Origin: Cyclobacteriaceae bacterium
Lineage (GTDB): Bacteria > Bacteroidota > Bacteroidia > Cytophagales > Cyclobacteriaceae
Assembly: GCA_016787665.1 (NCBI GenBank)
Contig: JAEUUC010000009.1
Location: forward strand, 528,919-592,918
Reading direction: 5' to 3'
Length of the DNA stretch: 64,000 bases
Shown: positions 23,623 to 32,307 of the stretch, piece after piece
How the letters are laid out: each line of letters starts with the position of its first letter
Position numbering within the stretch: the first letter of the stretch is position 1
Translations under genes and position numbers: made by a program
Notes under the pieces: generated by a model
What the model was told of the DNA's origin: nothing
The model's input: the letters and a program-made list of their open reading frames with translations, nothing else
The model's database searches: none

Positions 23623-24150
23623 CTAGGGCTTCAACGCCTCCCACTCCTGTTCGGTTGCGCGCGTTTTTTGATACTCCATCAACGATAACCACACGCCCTT
23701 TTGCTTCACCAGCAGGCCTTCGAAATGCACCGCCCCACTGGAGAGCACCTTGCCGTTGGCATCCACGGAAGTGAAAAAGAAAATGCCGGTTTCGTGTGCA
23801 CTGGTAGCATCACCCACGCGTTGCGAGAAACGGAACGCCACGTTGTTCTTCACCTTGCCGGCTTTCGTGTCCACAAATCCGGATTTCCATTGCGCCAATT
23901 GCTCGCTTATTGGAGACGAGCGCTTGTTCTTGCCGGTGGTAAACACACACACGGCATCCGGATGATAGCTGGCTGCGTAGCCTTCGAAGTCGCCCTCGCG
24001 CACCGTACGGGCTACCTCCGCCCAATAGCGATTGAGTTCAATCAGTCGCACGGAATCAGCCCGTGAAGGTGAAGCCGCCTGACTGAAAGCGAGCGTGCTG
24101 ACAAAAAGCAATAAAACGGCAGGTGCGAAATGTAGTTTGCGGTTCACCAT
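23623..24150 (-). CDS. Exported SnoaL/DUF4440-like NTF2-fold protein
   Basis: The 175-residue product starts with a signal peptide (LHFAPAVLLLFVSTLAFSQ). The rest is an NTF2-like fold typical of DUF4440: LIELNRYWAEVARTVREGDF, a YHPDAVCVF pocket strand, HETGIFFFTSVDANGKVL and a C-terminal VKQKGVWLSLMEYQ. Such domains bind small molecules or act as steroid-isomerase-like enzymes; the substrate is not known here. The start ATG 24150 is the only sensible one before the signal peptide. Confidence 0.75.
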   Translation of the reverse strand: MVNRKLHFAPAVLLLFVSTLAFSQAASPSRADSVRLIELNRYWAEVARTVREGDFEGYAASYHPDAVCVFTTGKNKRSSPISEQLAQWKSGFVDTKAGKVKNNVAFRFSQRVGDATSAHETGIFFFTSVDANGKVLSSGAVHFEGLLVKQKGVWLSLMEYQKTRATEQEWEALKP

Positions 24151-24283
24151 AAACGGATGTATGAGAATTTATTACCCCGAAGCTAACGTATTTGCCGGAT
24201 TTGCCTGCGTTTTGGCGCGCAGGTTTGCGCCCGTGCCAGCATCGCGCATTTTCCTACCTTCGTGATATCAACCCCTACCCGGT

Positions 24284-25210
24284 ATGCCGAAATTCACCGT
24301 CACCAAAACCATCACCATTCAGGCTTCACCTGAGAAAGTCTATTCCATTATCAGCGATTACCACCACTGGCCTGCGTGGTCACCCTGGTTGATCACCGAG
24401 CCCGGTGTGAATGTGGTCGTGAAATCCGGAGGTAAAGAATACACCTGGGAAGGCAAACGCACCGGCAGCGGAGAGATGAAGGTGTTAAAAGAAGGAGCGC
24501 CCCATCGCCTTGACATGGTCGTGAACTTTCTCAAGCCATGGAAATCCACTTCACCCGTGTGGTTCGAACTGAAACCGCAAGGCCAAGGCACGGAGGTAAC
24601 GTGGGGCATGACGGGCAGCCTGCCGTTCTTTATGTTCTTCATGACGAAAATGATGACGGCCTACCTCGGCATGGATTACCACCGCGGTTTGCTGATGTTG
24701 AAAGACTACATTGAAACGGGCAACGTACCTTCCAAACTTACCTTCAAAGGCATTCAACCCTATGCCGGCTGTACCTACATCGGCATCAAAACCAACTGCA
24801 CAATGGACACACTCTCCGGCAAGATGTCCGATGATTTTGCGAAACTATCGGCCTGGGCTGCGCAGCATGCCGGTGATGTGGCTGGTCCGGGCTTTTCGAT
24901 TTACCACACGTGGGATGTGGTGAAAAACAAAGTGGCGTACACGTCAGCTTTTCCCGTGAAGCAGGTGCCCGGCCAACTTCCGGCCGGCTTCATCAGCGGG
25001 TCGATACCGGCCATGAACGTAAACACGATTGCGCACACCGGCACGTATGCCCACCTGGGCAATGCGTGGACAACACAGTACATGATGCAGCGCAATAAAG
25101 AATATAAGTATCGGAAGGGCATCGATCCGTTTGAGGTCTATGCGAACATGCCGGGCCAGGTGCCCGATGAACAACTGGTCACCGAGATTCATTTTCCTGT
25201 GGCCGGATGA
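24284..25210 (+). CDS. SRPBCC-domain plus GyrI-like effector-binding protein
   Basis: The 308-residue protein fuses two ligand-binding folds. Residues 1-145 form an SRPBCC/polyketide-cyclase domain (ITIQASPEKVYSIISDYHHW with the WPAWSPW signature). Residues 150-308 form a GyrI-like/AraC effector-binding domain (GPGFSIYHTWD, AYTSAFPV, THTGTYAHLG-like segment and a final TEIHFPV strand). Neither part carries a DNA-binding region. This fusion is common in Bacteroidota and probably binds a hydrophobic small molecule in the cytoplasm. No partner gene is apparent; the next gene is convergent, 26 bases away. Confidence 0.8.
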   Translation: MPKFTVTKTITIQASPEKVYSIISDYHHWPAWSPWLITEPGVNVVVKSGGKEYTWEGKRTGSGEMKVLKEGAPHRLDMVVNFLKPWKSTSPVWFELKPQGQGTEVTWGMTGSLPFFMFFMTKMMTAYLGMDYHRGLLMLKDYIETGNVPSKLTFKGIQPYAGCTYIGIKTNCTMDTLSGKMSDDFAKLSAWAAQHAGDVAGPGFSIYHTWDVVKNKVAYTSAFPVKQVPGQLPAGFISGSIPAMNVNTIAHTGTYAHLGNAWTTQYMMQRNKEYKYRKGIDPFEVYANMPGQVPDEQLVTEIHFPVAG

Positions 25211-25236
25211 TCGTGCGTAAACGGCAGGACTTCTGT

Positions 25237-26091
25237 TTAATTTTTGAACTCTGTCTGTAAAAACGCCCATACCGAATCCATGTGCTGAAGCGGTACCGCA
25301 TGCCCACCCTCGAAGGCGAGGTGGCGGTAGTGATGCGTAAAGTGATGCCGCGCCAACCGCTGCATGATCTGATCGCTCATTTCCGTGGCCGGCCACTGGT
25401 CATCGGCTTTGCCGGAGAGCAATAACACCGGGCCGTTGATTTTCTCTACTTCAATTTCCGCTCGCTGTACAGCCGCTGTATCTTCCAGCATCATGGAAAA
25501 CGCTGCATACAAATCACCTTTGATGGCGGGCACAATGGTTTCGAAAGACGCAGGCACATACGGCACCTCCGCCCCGTTGTACTGCCATGAGGAGGTGTTG
25601 GCTGCGATGGTTAACGCGGGAAAACTAACATGTGCGGGCGCGAGTGCCACCACGCCCTTAAATTTCGGGAACCGACTCGCCAGATTAAGCACCAATTCGG
25701 CTCCTTTCGAGCTACCCATAAGGATGATGCGGCTGGTATCCAGTTGTGGATGCCGCTGGGCGATGCTGAAAATTGTATCGGCAATCGCGTTGAGTGAAAT
25801 GCGATCCAATGCTCCAGGCGAATTTTCTGTTTTAAAATATCCGATCGCCAGCAGCGCAAACCCGCGCGCCAAAAGACTGTCGCGATGGGGTTTTAGATAC
25901 CTGCGTTCCCAATCGTTGCCCCCCGAGCCGCCTCCAAAGGCCACCACCAGTGGTTGCCGCGGGCCATCACTCAAGAACAAGTGGGTATCCATCATGCCAT
26001 GGTAAGCCGACAGCGAAGGTGCCTGTGAGACAAAAGCACCGAGCAGGAAGACCACCACCAGCAGCCCGCCCAGCAGATGTGGCCACCTCAT
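25237..26091 (-). CDS. BAAT-type alpha/beta hydrolase (acyl-CoA thioester hydrolase-like)
   Basis: The 284-residue protein has an N-terminal membrane anchor or signal segment (LLGGLLVVVFLLGAFVSQ) and an alpha/beta hydrolase fold. GGGSGGNDW is the oxyanion region, GSSKGAE has the nucleophile S128, GKADDQW follows a strand and likely holds the catalytic acid, and EGGHAVP has H264. The GSSKGAE elbow and overall layout match the BAAT/acyl-CoA thioester hydrolase C-terminal family, but bile-acid or acyl-CoA substrates cannot be assumed. An exported esterase is the cautious reading. The upstream gene on the same strand ends 3 bases away, so both are probably co-transcribed. Confidence 0.75.
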   Translation of the reverse strand: MRWPHLLGGLLVVVFLLGAFVSQAPSLSAYHGMMDTHLFLSDGPRQPLVVAFGGGSGGNDWERRYLKPHRDSLLARGFALLAIGYFKTENSPGALDRISLNAIADTIFSIAQRHPQLDTSRIILMGSSKGAELVLNLASRFPKFKGVVALAPAHVSFPALTIAANTSSWQYNGAEVPYVPASFETIVPAIKGDLYAAFSMMLEDTAAVQRAEIEVEKINGPVLLLSGKADDQWPATEMSDQIMQRLARHHFTHHYRHLAFEGGHAVPLQHMDSVWAFLQTEFKN

Positions 26092-26094
26092 TGG

Positions 26095-26904
26095 CTACGC
26101 CAGTTGTGTTCTTGATTTCGACAAGTACTCATAGCCGTGGTAAAGCAGCAAAATCTCCACTACCGTAGCGGGAATCACTACGGCCAGTGCGATGAAGAAG
26201 AGCAGCACGGTAATCAGCGCGCAGCCCATCACGATTTCCAGTATGCCGGCTACTTTGGCCAGCCCGCCCATGCCGTCTTGCAGGCGCAGCAGCGCAATGC
26301 CAAAAAGCAACGAGCAAATGCCAACAACGATGGCGAGGATGACGTAGGGCAAGCTCAATTCCTCCATCGAGGTGCGGAACATAGCGACATCAACAAAACC
26401 GGAGGCAGCCACCGCCAGCATCATGAGCACGGCCGCCACGGTAAGCAGTTTGTTTTCGAACAGCCGCGCCAGCAATAAAAACCCACGCGCAAATAGCACG
26501 TACGCTCCGATCATGCCTGCGGTGAGCGTAATGTAGATCCAGCGCAGGCCCTCCGTACGGTTGTCGGACGAGGTAAGCCAGGCCAAATCCATGGCGGTGA
26601 GCGCCAATTCGAATACGAGATAAACGGCACCGGCCACTACGGCAACAAGTAATTGCTGTTGGTGTTGATGCTGGGGATGGTTAACAGTTTGCATATGAGT
26701 TGGATGGGTTGTGTTGAACGTGTATTCCGCACCGAGTGCGCGCCACAGTATTTTTACGGTAGAGAGTCGCGGTAGCACTTCTCCGGCTTCAATGCGTTGG
26801 ATGGTGCGCACGCTTACATGGCTTTTTTCTACCAGCTCTTCCTGCGTGAGATTTTGTTGCTTGCGCAGGGCGGCCAATTGTTGGCCGAGTTCGGGTTGTT
26901 GCAT
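26095..26904 (-). CDS. XRE-family HTH regulator with membrane domain
   Basis: Starting at MQQPELGQQLA (ATG 26904; an upstream TTG at 26925 is weaker), this roughly 269-residue protein has an N-terminal XRE-type helix-turn-helix (LTQEELVEKSHVSVRTIQRI). A linker (residues 55-80) is followed by several membrane segments (LVAVVAGAVYLVFELALTAM, VLMMLAVAASGFVDVAMF, LFFIALAVVIPATVVEILLLY). HTH plus membrane-domain proteins of this kind may regulate genes in response to membrane events, or be membrane proteins with a reused HTH. It precedes the BAAT-type hydrolase gene by 3 bases and may regulate the pair. Confidence 0.75.
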   Translation of the reverse strand: MQQPELGQQLAALRKQQNLTQEELVEKSHVSVRTIQRIEAGEVLPRLSTVKILWRALGAEYTFNTTHPTHMQTVNHPQHQHQQQLLVAVVAGAVYLVFELALTAMDLAWLTSSDNRTEGLRWIYITLTAGMIGAYVLFARGFLLLARLFENKLLTVAAVLMMLAVAASGFVDVAMFRTSMEELSLPYVILAIVVGICSLLFGIALLRLQDGMGGLAKVAGILEIVMGCALITVLLFFIALAVVIPATVVEILLLYHGYEYLSKSRTQLA

Positions 26905-26925
26905 GGGGGTAATTTTCTGCTGCAA

Positions 26926-27246
26926 TGATACGGGCCGGTGTGTTTTGGAGCTAAAATTTCACCCGCCACTTGCCCGTCATTTGCCGGAAAGCGGATTTTG
27001 GGCTGGAGTGCGGCTTTCTCGCCCCCCCTGCAAGGTTTGCACAATGATTATAAAGCGATTTGACATGTGGACCCGGCCAGCGCCAATCGGGTTACCCAAA
27101 CGCGGGCCGCACAACAAGGCCTGCGTGGACAACGCGCAGCAGGGACTTGAAGTGGCGAACGAAGTGAGGCCCGCAGGGCGGAAGCGAAGCGAACCCCGCA
27201 AAGGCCCGTGGCTGCCCGAGCCTGTGCTTCGATGAGCGATACCGTT
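26926..27246. other. Gene-free gap with a repeat-like tail
   Basis: No gene is supported here. The right half (about 27040-27235) has a high-G+C segment with GCCCGCAGGGCGGAAGCGAA and CCCCGCAAAGGCCCGTGG, which resembles dispersed Bacteroidota intergenic repeats, but I find no second copy in this window. Confidence 0.4.
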
Positions 27247-29388
27247 CTATTTCTTTTGCTGCTGATACCGTTTCGACTGCACCGAAATCAAAAACTGGTG
27301 GAGCGCCTCCACATCATCTGGCGATAGTACATCGGAAAAATCGGACATGCCGTAGTAGCTCAGTTTGCCCTTGAGCAAAATATCGCTGAACCATTCATGT
27401 GTAACCGGGGCCATGGCACTGAGGTCGGGCACTTCGCTGTAATGACCGGAACCAAAACCTCCGTGACAAAAACTACAATAACTACGGTATAAGAGCATAC
27501 CCTTTTCAATTTGTTTCGGATGGAGCGCTTTGGCCGGTGGCGCACTTACGGTATCGGCCCGTTTTTGCACTGGCGGCAGGGGAACCTCACCACCGCCCAG
27601 TTTGAAGGCGAGAATCCGTCCTTCATTTCTGTATTTCGCTACCGCATCCTGTTCGCCCGGAAAGAACAAAACGGCTCCGCCATACCCGGCCATGACAGCA
27701 ACATACTGCTCACCCTCCAATTCATAGGTAATGGGTGGTGCCACGATGCCGGTGCCGGTGTAAATCTTTTTCAGCAACTGGCCGGTAGTGGCATTCATCA
27801 CGAGCAAGTACCCTGTGGAAGAGCCTTGGAAAACAAGATGACCGTCTGTCGACAACACACCGCCATTTTGAGTGCCGGGGAAGGGCATGCGCCACACTTC
27901 TTTTTGCTTCACCGGATCCCACGCCTTCAATACTTCGTATTCCGGTTCGGGCCACCCTTTTCCATAATGGGCATAGTCGGGCGGCAGAGGCGTGGGCGTT
28001 TGCCTGGCAAACATGTTGTCGCGGCCCGGACGAAACTTGTAGTTGTCTTCATTTTCGTAAACGAAAGCCATGTCGATGGTGGGGATGTACACCAACCCCG
28101 TGGTCGGATTAAAACTCATGGGTGGCCAGGAGTGACCACCGGGAGGACCGGGGAAAATATACTTGCCCGAATCTTTGTACCAGGCATTGGCCATGTTGAC
28201 AACCGGTCGTCCGGTTTTGTGGTCTACCGAGTCGGCCCAGTTGACGGGCACGAACGGCTTGGCCGAGATCAGTTCACCATTGGTTCGATCGAGGATGTAA
28301 AAGAATCCGTTCTTGGGCGCCTGCATCAGCACCTTTCGGTTCTGGCCGTTGATCTTCATATCGGCCAACACGATATTCATTGTGGCGGTAAAGTCCCACA
28401 TCTCTCCCGGTGTGGTTTGGTAGTGCCATTTCAATCTGCCCGTGTCCGGATCGATAGCCAGGATAGAAGCCAGAAACAGATTGTCGCCACCGGCCGGGCT
28501 TCGGTACCAGATGGGATAGGGCGTAGCATTTCCGGTGCCCACGTAGAGCAAATTCAGTTCGGGATCGTAAGCCATCTGCCCCCATACGGTGCCCCCGCCA
28601 CCGGCCGACCAGTCGCTTTTCGGATCCCCTGTTTTCGATGCCATTTCCATTTCGGGATGTTCGTAGCCGTTGGCCGGATCGCCCGGAACGGTGTAAAACC
28701 GCCAGGAGAATTTTCCTGTCTCGGCATCATAGGCGCTGATGTAGCCGCGCACACCGAATTCGGCACCGGCATTTCCGATGATTACTTTTCCTGCCGCGAT
28801 TTGCGGTGCCCCGGTGATGGTATAGAATGCTTTGCGATCGGTGAATGTATCGGCCCGCCAGATCTCCTTGCCGGTGGCGGCATCGACACACACCAGGTAG
28901 CCGTCCAGTGTGCCGACATATACTTTGCCCTGCCACACCTGCACACCGCGGTTGACCACATCACAACAGGCTTTGCGGGCATAACGGCCGTCTACGTTGG
29001 GATCGTAGCGCCAGATTTCAGCTCCGGTCTTGGCATCAACCGCCATCACGACACTCCAGGCACCGGATGTATACATCACGCCATCCACCACAATGGGCGA
29101 GGCTTCGAGACCCCGGTTTACTTTGCCGCGGCTGTTCAAAAAGTTGTATTCCCAGGCAAGGCCCAGCGTGGCCACGTTGGCGGTATCGATTTTCTTCAGG
29201 GGCGAGTGATGCTGTTGTATGAAATTGCGGCCGAGGCTCATCCACTGTTGCGGCTCTTCATCCGCCCGCACGAGACGTTTTTCATCAATACTACCCGGCA
29301 CCACAGGGCGCGGGTTTTGACAGCCTGGCAGCAACCCAAAGGCTGCGATCAGCAAGGGAACCAGTGTACGAAAGCGATCGATGGTCAT
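27247..29388 (-). CDS. PQQ-dependent alcohol dehydrogenase with haem c domain (quinohaemoprotein lipoprotein)
   Basis: This exported enzyme oxidises alcohols (or other polyols) with PQQ and passes electrons to haem c. The 713-residue product has a lipoprotein signal (LIAAFGLLPGC with the lipobox LPGC), then the eight-bladed PQQ propeller with repeated W-motifs such as AVDAKTGAEIWRYDP. The vicinal Cys-Cys C141-C142 in KACCDVVNRG is a hallmark of the methanol/ethanol dehydrogenase family. The C-terminal cytochrome c domain has C638-S-F-C641-H642 (haem attachment) and an MSDFS segment that may give the axial Met. Length matches type II quinohaemoprotein dehydrogenases. It lies alone on this strand, without a visible partner cytochrome gene. 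Confidence 0.9.
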   Translation of the reverse strand: MTIDRFRTLVPLLIAAFGLLPGCQNPRPVVPGSIDEKRLVRADEEPQQWMSLGRNFIQQHHSPLKKIDTANVATLGLAWEYNFLNSRGKVNRGLEASPIVVDGVMYTSGAWSVVMAVDAKTGAEIWRYDPNVDGRYARKACCDVVNRGVQVWQGKVYVGTLDGYLVCVDAATGKEIWRADTFTDRKAFYTITGAPQIAAGKVIIGNAGAEFGVRGYISAYDAETGKFSWRFYTVPGDPANGYEHPEMEMASKTGDPKSDWSAGGGGTVWGQMAYDPELNLLYVGTGNATPYPIWYRSPAGGDNLFLASILAIDPDTGRLKWHYQTTPGEMWDFTATMNIVLADMKINGQNRKVLMQAPKNGFFYILDRTNGELISAKPFVPVNWADSVDHKTGRPVVNMANAWYKDSGKYIFPGPPGGHSWPPMSFNPTTGLVYIPTIDMAFVYENEDNYKFRPGRDNMFARQTPTPLPPDYAHYGKGWPEPEYEVLKAWDPVKQKEVWRMPFPGTQNGGVLSTDGHLVFQGSSTGYLLVMNATTGQLLKKIYTGTGIVAPPITYELEGEQYVAVMAGYGGAVLFFPGEQDAVAKYRNEGRILAFKLGGGEVPLPPVQKRADTVSAPPAKALHPKQIEKGMLLYRSYCSFCHGGFGSGHYSEVPDLSAMAPVTHEWFSDILLKGKLSYYGMSDFSDVLSPDDVEALHQFLISVQSKRYQQQKK

Positions 29389-29649
29389 AACGATGAGGGT
29401 TTGACGTTGGGGGGATTTGGTTTTGAACGATTCACACGTTGAGTTAAACCGGGTCGGGGGGACGGCAACGACATGAGCCAGGAAAACATGCGATCTTCAT
29501 GCCGGCTTGGCAGGCTCATACTCAAAGATAACCGTGCCGCCTGCAATGGTAAAATACCAAATAGTGGAGTGCGAGATATTTTTCTGACCTATCCACCCCG
29601 GCAGGTGTTACAAAACAGGGACTTCACCTGCTGTAAACTGCGGGTGTCG

Positions 29650-32022
29650 CTACTTATACACCACCAACGGGAAGTCGTTACCGAACGAGTACGCAGAAGG
29701 GTATTGTGCCGTTCCCTTCAGTTGCTCGGAGAGTTCGGGCACATTGTTTTCAATGTACGTGCTCAACTCGCGAATGGTAAGTTTTTTGTCCTGGTTGGCA
29801 TCGCCTTTACCCTTCAACCCCTCAAGCAGGAGATAAGTGAATACACCGTGGCCCAGCTTTTCAAATTCGGAGGCAAATTGATCCGAGCCGGTTGACGTAA
29901 TCCAAAACGTGCCGGTGCTTCGCGCCAACTGTGCAATAGCTTTTTCCTCGGCTGCACCCCGGCTGGTAACAGCCTCTAACGCCCCGGCCGACTGGCACGC
30001 ATCGAGAATGAAAACCTGCTTTTGTGCATTAACGGACTCAGCAACCTGTTTCAAGAGCTTGGCCGACACGGCCCGGGTTTCCAAAATGTCGGTGCGGCCA
30101 TACAACTGCGTAACATCATGTGGCACGATATAAAAATCGGCAGGCTGCTCCGGTGTGGCCTCGGACATCACGCCATGCCCCGCGTAATACACCACCAGCA
30201 TATCCTGCTCCAATGAATTCTTTTTTATCTGGTCAAAAGCAGCCAAAATGTTTTCCCGTACTGCCTTGTCGTTTCGGATACTGAAGGGAATAACTTCTTT
30301 GAAAAGAGAACCGGATACGCTCTTGATCGAAGACTCAAACGAATCCGCATCCGCTTTGGCATAGTTGAGATTGTATTTCGAGTTCTTGTATTGATTAATG
30401 CCGATCGTAACCAAAAATAGTCTGGGCTTGTCACCGGAAGCCCCATTGTAGGCAATGGAAAACTTTTTCTTTTCGGAGTCAATGCCGGAGCGGCTGGCGG
30501 CCACAACAAAAAAGTAGTTTTCCTCTCCAAGAGATGTATTCAAAGACACGTTAAATGAGTAGTCGTTGGCCCCTGTGCCGGGCAAGACTTTCGTGAGTTT
30601 GGCATTTTGGAACAGTTTCATCTCTACCACTTCCCCCGCATGCTGTAACACGTTCACTTTAATCGTGGTTGTCTTTTGGGTGGTCGAAAGGGGTGTGCCT
30701 TCGGCAAATGGAGTATCGTTTACCGAGGCCACCGCAATCACCGGTGTTTTGGCAACGGCCTGCTCGACATCAAAATCCGAGGTGGCCACTTCTTTATTGC
30801 TGATGATTTGGTTGAGCAGTTGTGGCGTGAACCCATTTTGGAATGTACTCTCGAGGGAGGTTCGGGTGGTTGCGTTTTTGGATGTCCAGTACACCTTACC
30901 CATGGCACCGGCCGTGCCATCCGTTCGGCCATCGCGCGATACCACGGCAAAATCATCACTGCTGTCAGAAAAGAAATACGCGACAATAGAGTTGGTTTGG
31001 GTATCGTAAATCTGATTGATGTTATTTTTTGAGGCATTCAGTAAAACACGGTTGCCCGATGGCGTCAGTGGAAAAACGTTAAAGGTTCCAACGCCCAAAG
31101 AGGGAAAGGCCGGAGTCTTCACTTTGTCTGACTTCGTGGTGAAAATGGCTTCTCCGGACGAGTACCGGTACACGTTAAACGATTGCGACACGGTGATCGC
31201 CATAAACCGATCATCGGCAATAAATCCCCCGTACGGAATGATGGCATTGAAGACCAGGGTTTTGGATTCCAATTCCCGCTTCACAGCTAACGTTCGGGAA
31301 TCATGCACGCGGATGACCACTTTTGTACCTAACGCATTTATGCCAGACGTGACGAGCTCCGAACCGTCTGCCGTAAACGCGGCCATGGTAAAATAACTCT
31401 GGGGTGACTCCGTCAGCAGCTGACCGCTTGTCAAATCAAATAATCGCAGCGGGTTTTGATCACGCAGCATCGACATCACGCCAACGGCAATAATTTTTTC
31501 TTTCGGGTGGATGGCCAAAGCCGAGACGTGATGTTTTTTGATCACCATATCACGGAGAAATTTGCCCTGCTCAATGTCAAAAATGGAAGTAACGCCCTCC
31601 ATTTGACCGACTGCCAAAATTCCGAAGTTGTCGGAAAAAGCCGTCTTCGTAGCCTGCTTGGCTAACGGAAGGGTTGCCATCGGTTTCTCTTTCTTCCAGT
31701 CCCACACCTGAACTTCATTTTCAGCTACCAGAACAAGTTTCATGCTGTTGGTTAGCTGAACGTCAACCAGGGCGGAGTACGGTCCAGCGAATTTTTTCAC
31801 AAATCGGCCCGCGGAGAAGTCAAAAATCTTAATCGTCTTATCCGAATAACAAAACGCAGCAAAGCGACCATCTTTCGATACGGCCAGGCCAATCTGATCG
31901 GCACTCACCTCACTTTTATCATACCCCAGCCGTACCAGATCAACTTCCTGCCCGCGGGCAACCGGAGTTAACGCCAGGAGTGCGAAAAAGAAAACGCATT
32001 TAAACGTGTTGGACAAGGTCAT
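29650..32022 (-). CDS. Exported WD40-caspase family peptidase
   Basis: Starting at MTLSNTFKCVFFF (ATG 32022), the protein of about 790 residues begins with a signal peptide (FFFALLALTPVARG). An N-terminal beta-propeller has several WD40-like repeats (VSKDGRFAAFCYSDKTIKIF, NEVQVWDW, FGILAVGQMEGVTSIFDI, NPLRLFDL). A linker domain (about 440-530) follows, then a C14 caspase-like domain with the catalytic dyad H616 (VVYYAGHGV) and C676 (LDACQSAGAL). Caspase-family enzymes cut after Arg/Lys or Asp depending on the pocket; specificity is unknown. The propeller may recognise a partner or substrate. Export to the periplasm or surface sets it apart from cytoplasmic metacaspases of defence systems. The gap 32056-32307, shared with the divergent DUF58 gene, holds no further recognised feature. 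Confidence 0.85.
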   Translation of the reverse strand: MTLSNTFKCVFFFALLALTPVARGQEVDLVRLGYDKSEVSADQIGLAVSKDGRFAAFCYSDKTIKIFDFSAGRFVKKFAGPYSALVDVQLTNSMKLVLVAENEVQVWDWKKEKPMATLPLAKQATKTAFSDNFGILAVGQMEGVTSIFDIEQGKFLRDMVIKKHHVSALAIHPKEKIIAVGVMSMLRDQNPLRLFDLTSGQLLTESPQSYFTMAAFTADGSELVTSGINALGTKVVIRVHDSRTLAVKRELESKTLVFNAIIPYGGFIADDRFMAITVSQSFNVYRYSSGEAIFTTKSDKVKTPAFPSLGVGTFNVFPLTPSGNRVLLNASKNNINQIYDTQTNSIVAYFFSDSSDDFAVVSRDGRTDGTAGAMGKVYWTSKNATTRTSLESTFQNGFTPQLLNQIISNKEVATSDFDVEQAVAKTPVIAVASVNDTPFAEGTPLSTTQKTTTIKVNVLQHAGEVVEMKLFQNAKLTKVLPGTGANDYSFNVSLNTSLGEENYFFVVAASRSGIDSEKKKFSIAYNGASGDKPRLFLVTIGINQYKNSKYNLNYAKADADSFESSIKSVSGSLFKEVIPFSIRNDKAVRENILAAFDQIKKNSLEQDMLVVYYAGHGVMSEATPEQPADFYIVPHDVTQLYGRTDILETRAVSAKLLKQVAESVNAQKQVFILDACQSAGALEAVTSRGAAEEKAIAQLARSTGTFWITSTGSDQFASEFEKLGHGVFTYLLLEGLKGKGDANQDKKLTIRELSTYIENNVPELSEQLKGTAQYPSAYSFGNDFPLVVYK

Positions 32023-32307
32023 GAAGATCGGATAAGGGTAACACATGGAGGGCAATTATAGTCACGATTGGCAGTCTGTCCAATTTTTGCCTTTAAAAAG
32101 GAGGCACGACTACTTCGCGTACTGAAAGCACGGGCATCCGCCTGACGAATCATGAAACACACACCTGCCGGTGACGACACAACAGATTCGGGTTGTACGT
32201 GTTGACGTCAAATCAAGTCAAACAACTGGTGGCATTATTTCTTATTCAACAAACTCACACCGGCAATTATTACCATCAGATTTTTCTCTATTTTTCGTTT
32301 TGCTCAC

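Noticed and set aside
27511..29442. Long plus-strand reading frame opposite the PQQ dehydrogenase gene
   Set aside because: It is the antisense of a conserved coding region, has no motif, and reflects the GC-rich codon bias of the minus-strand gene.
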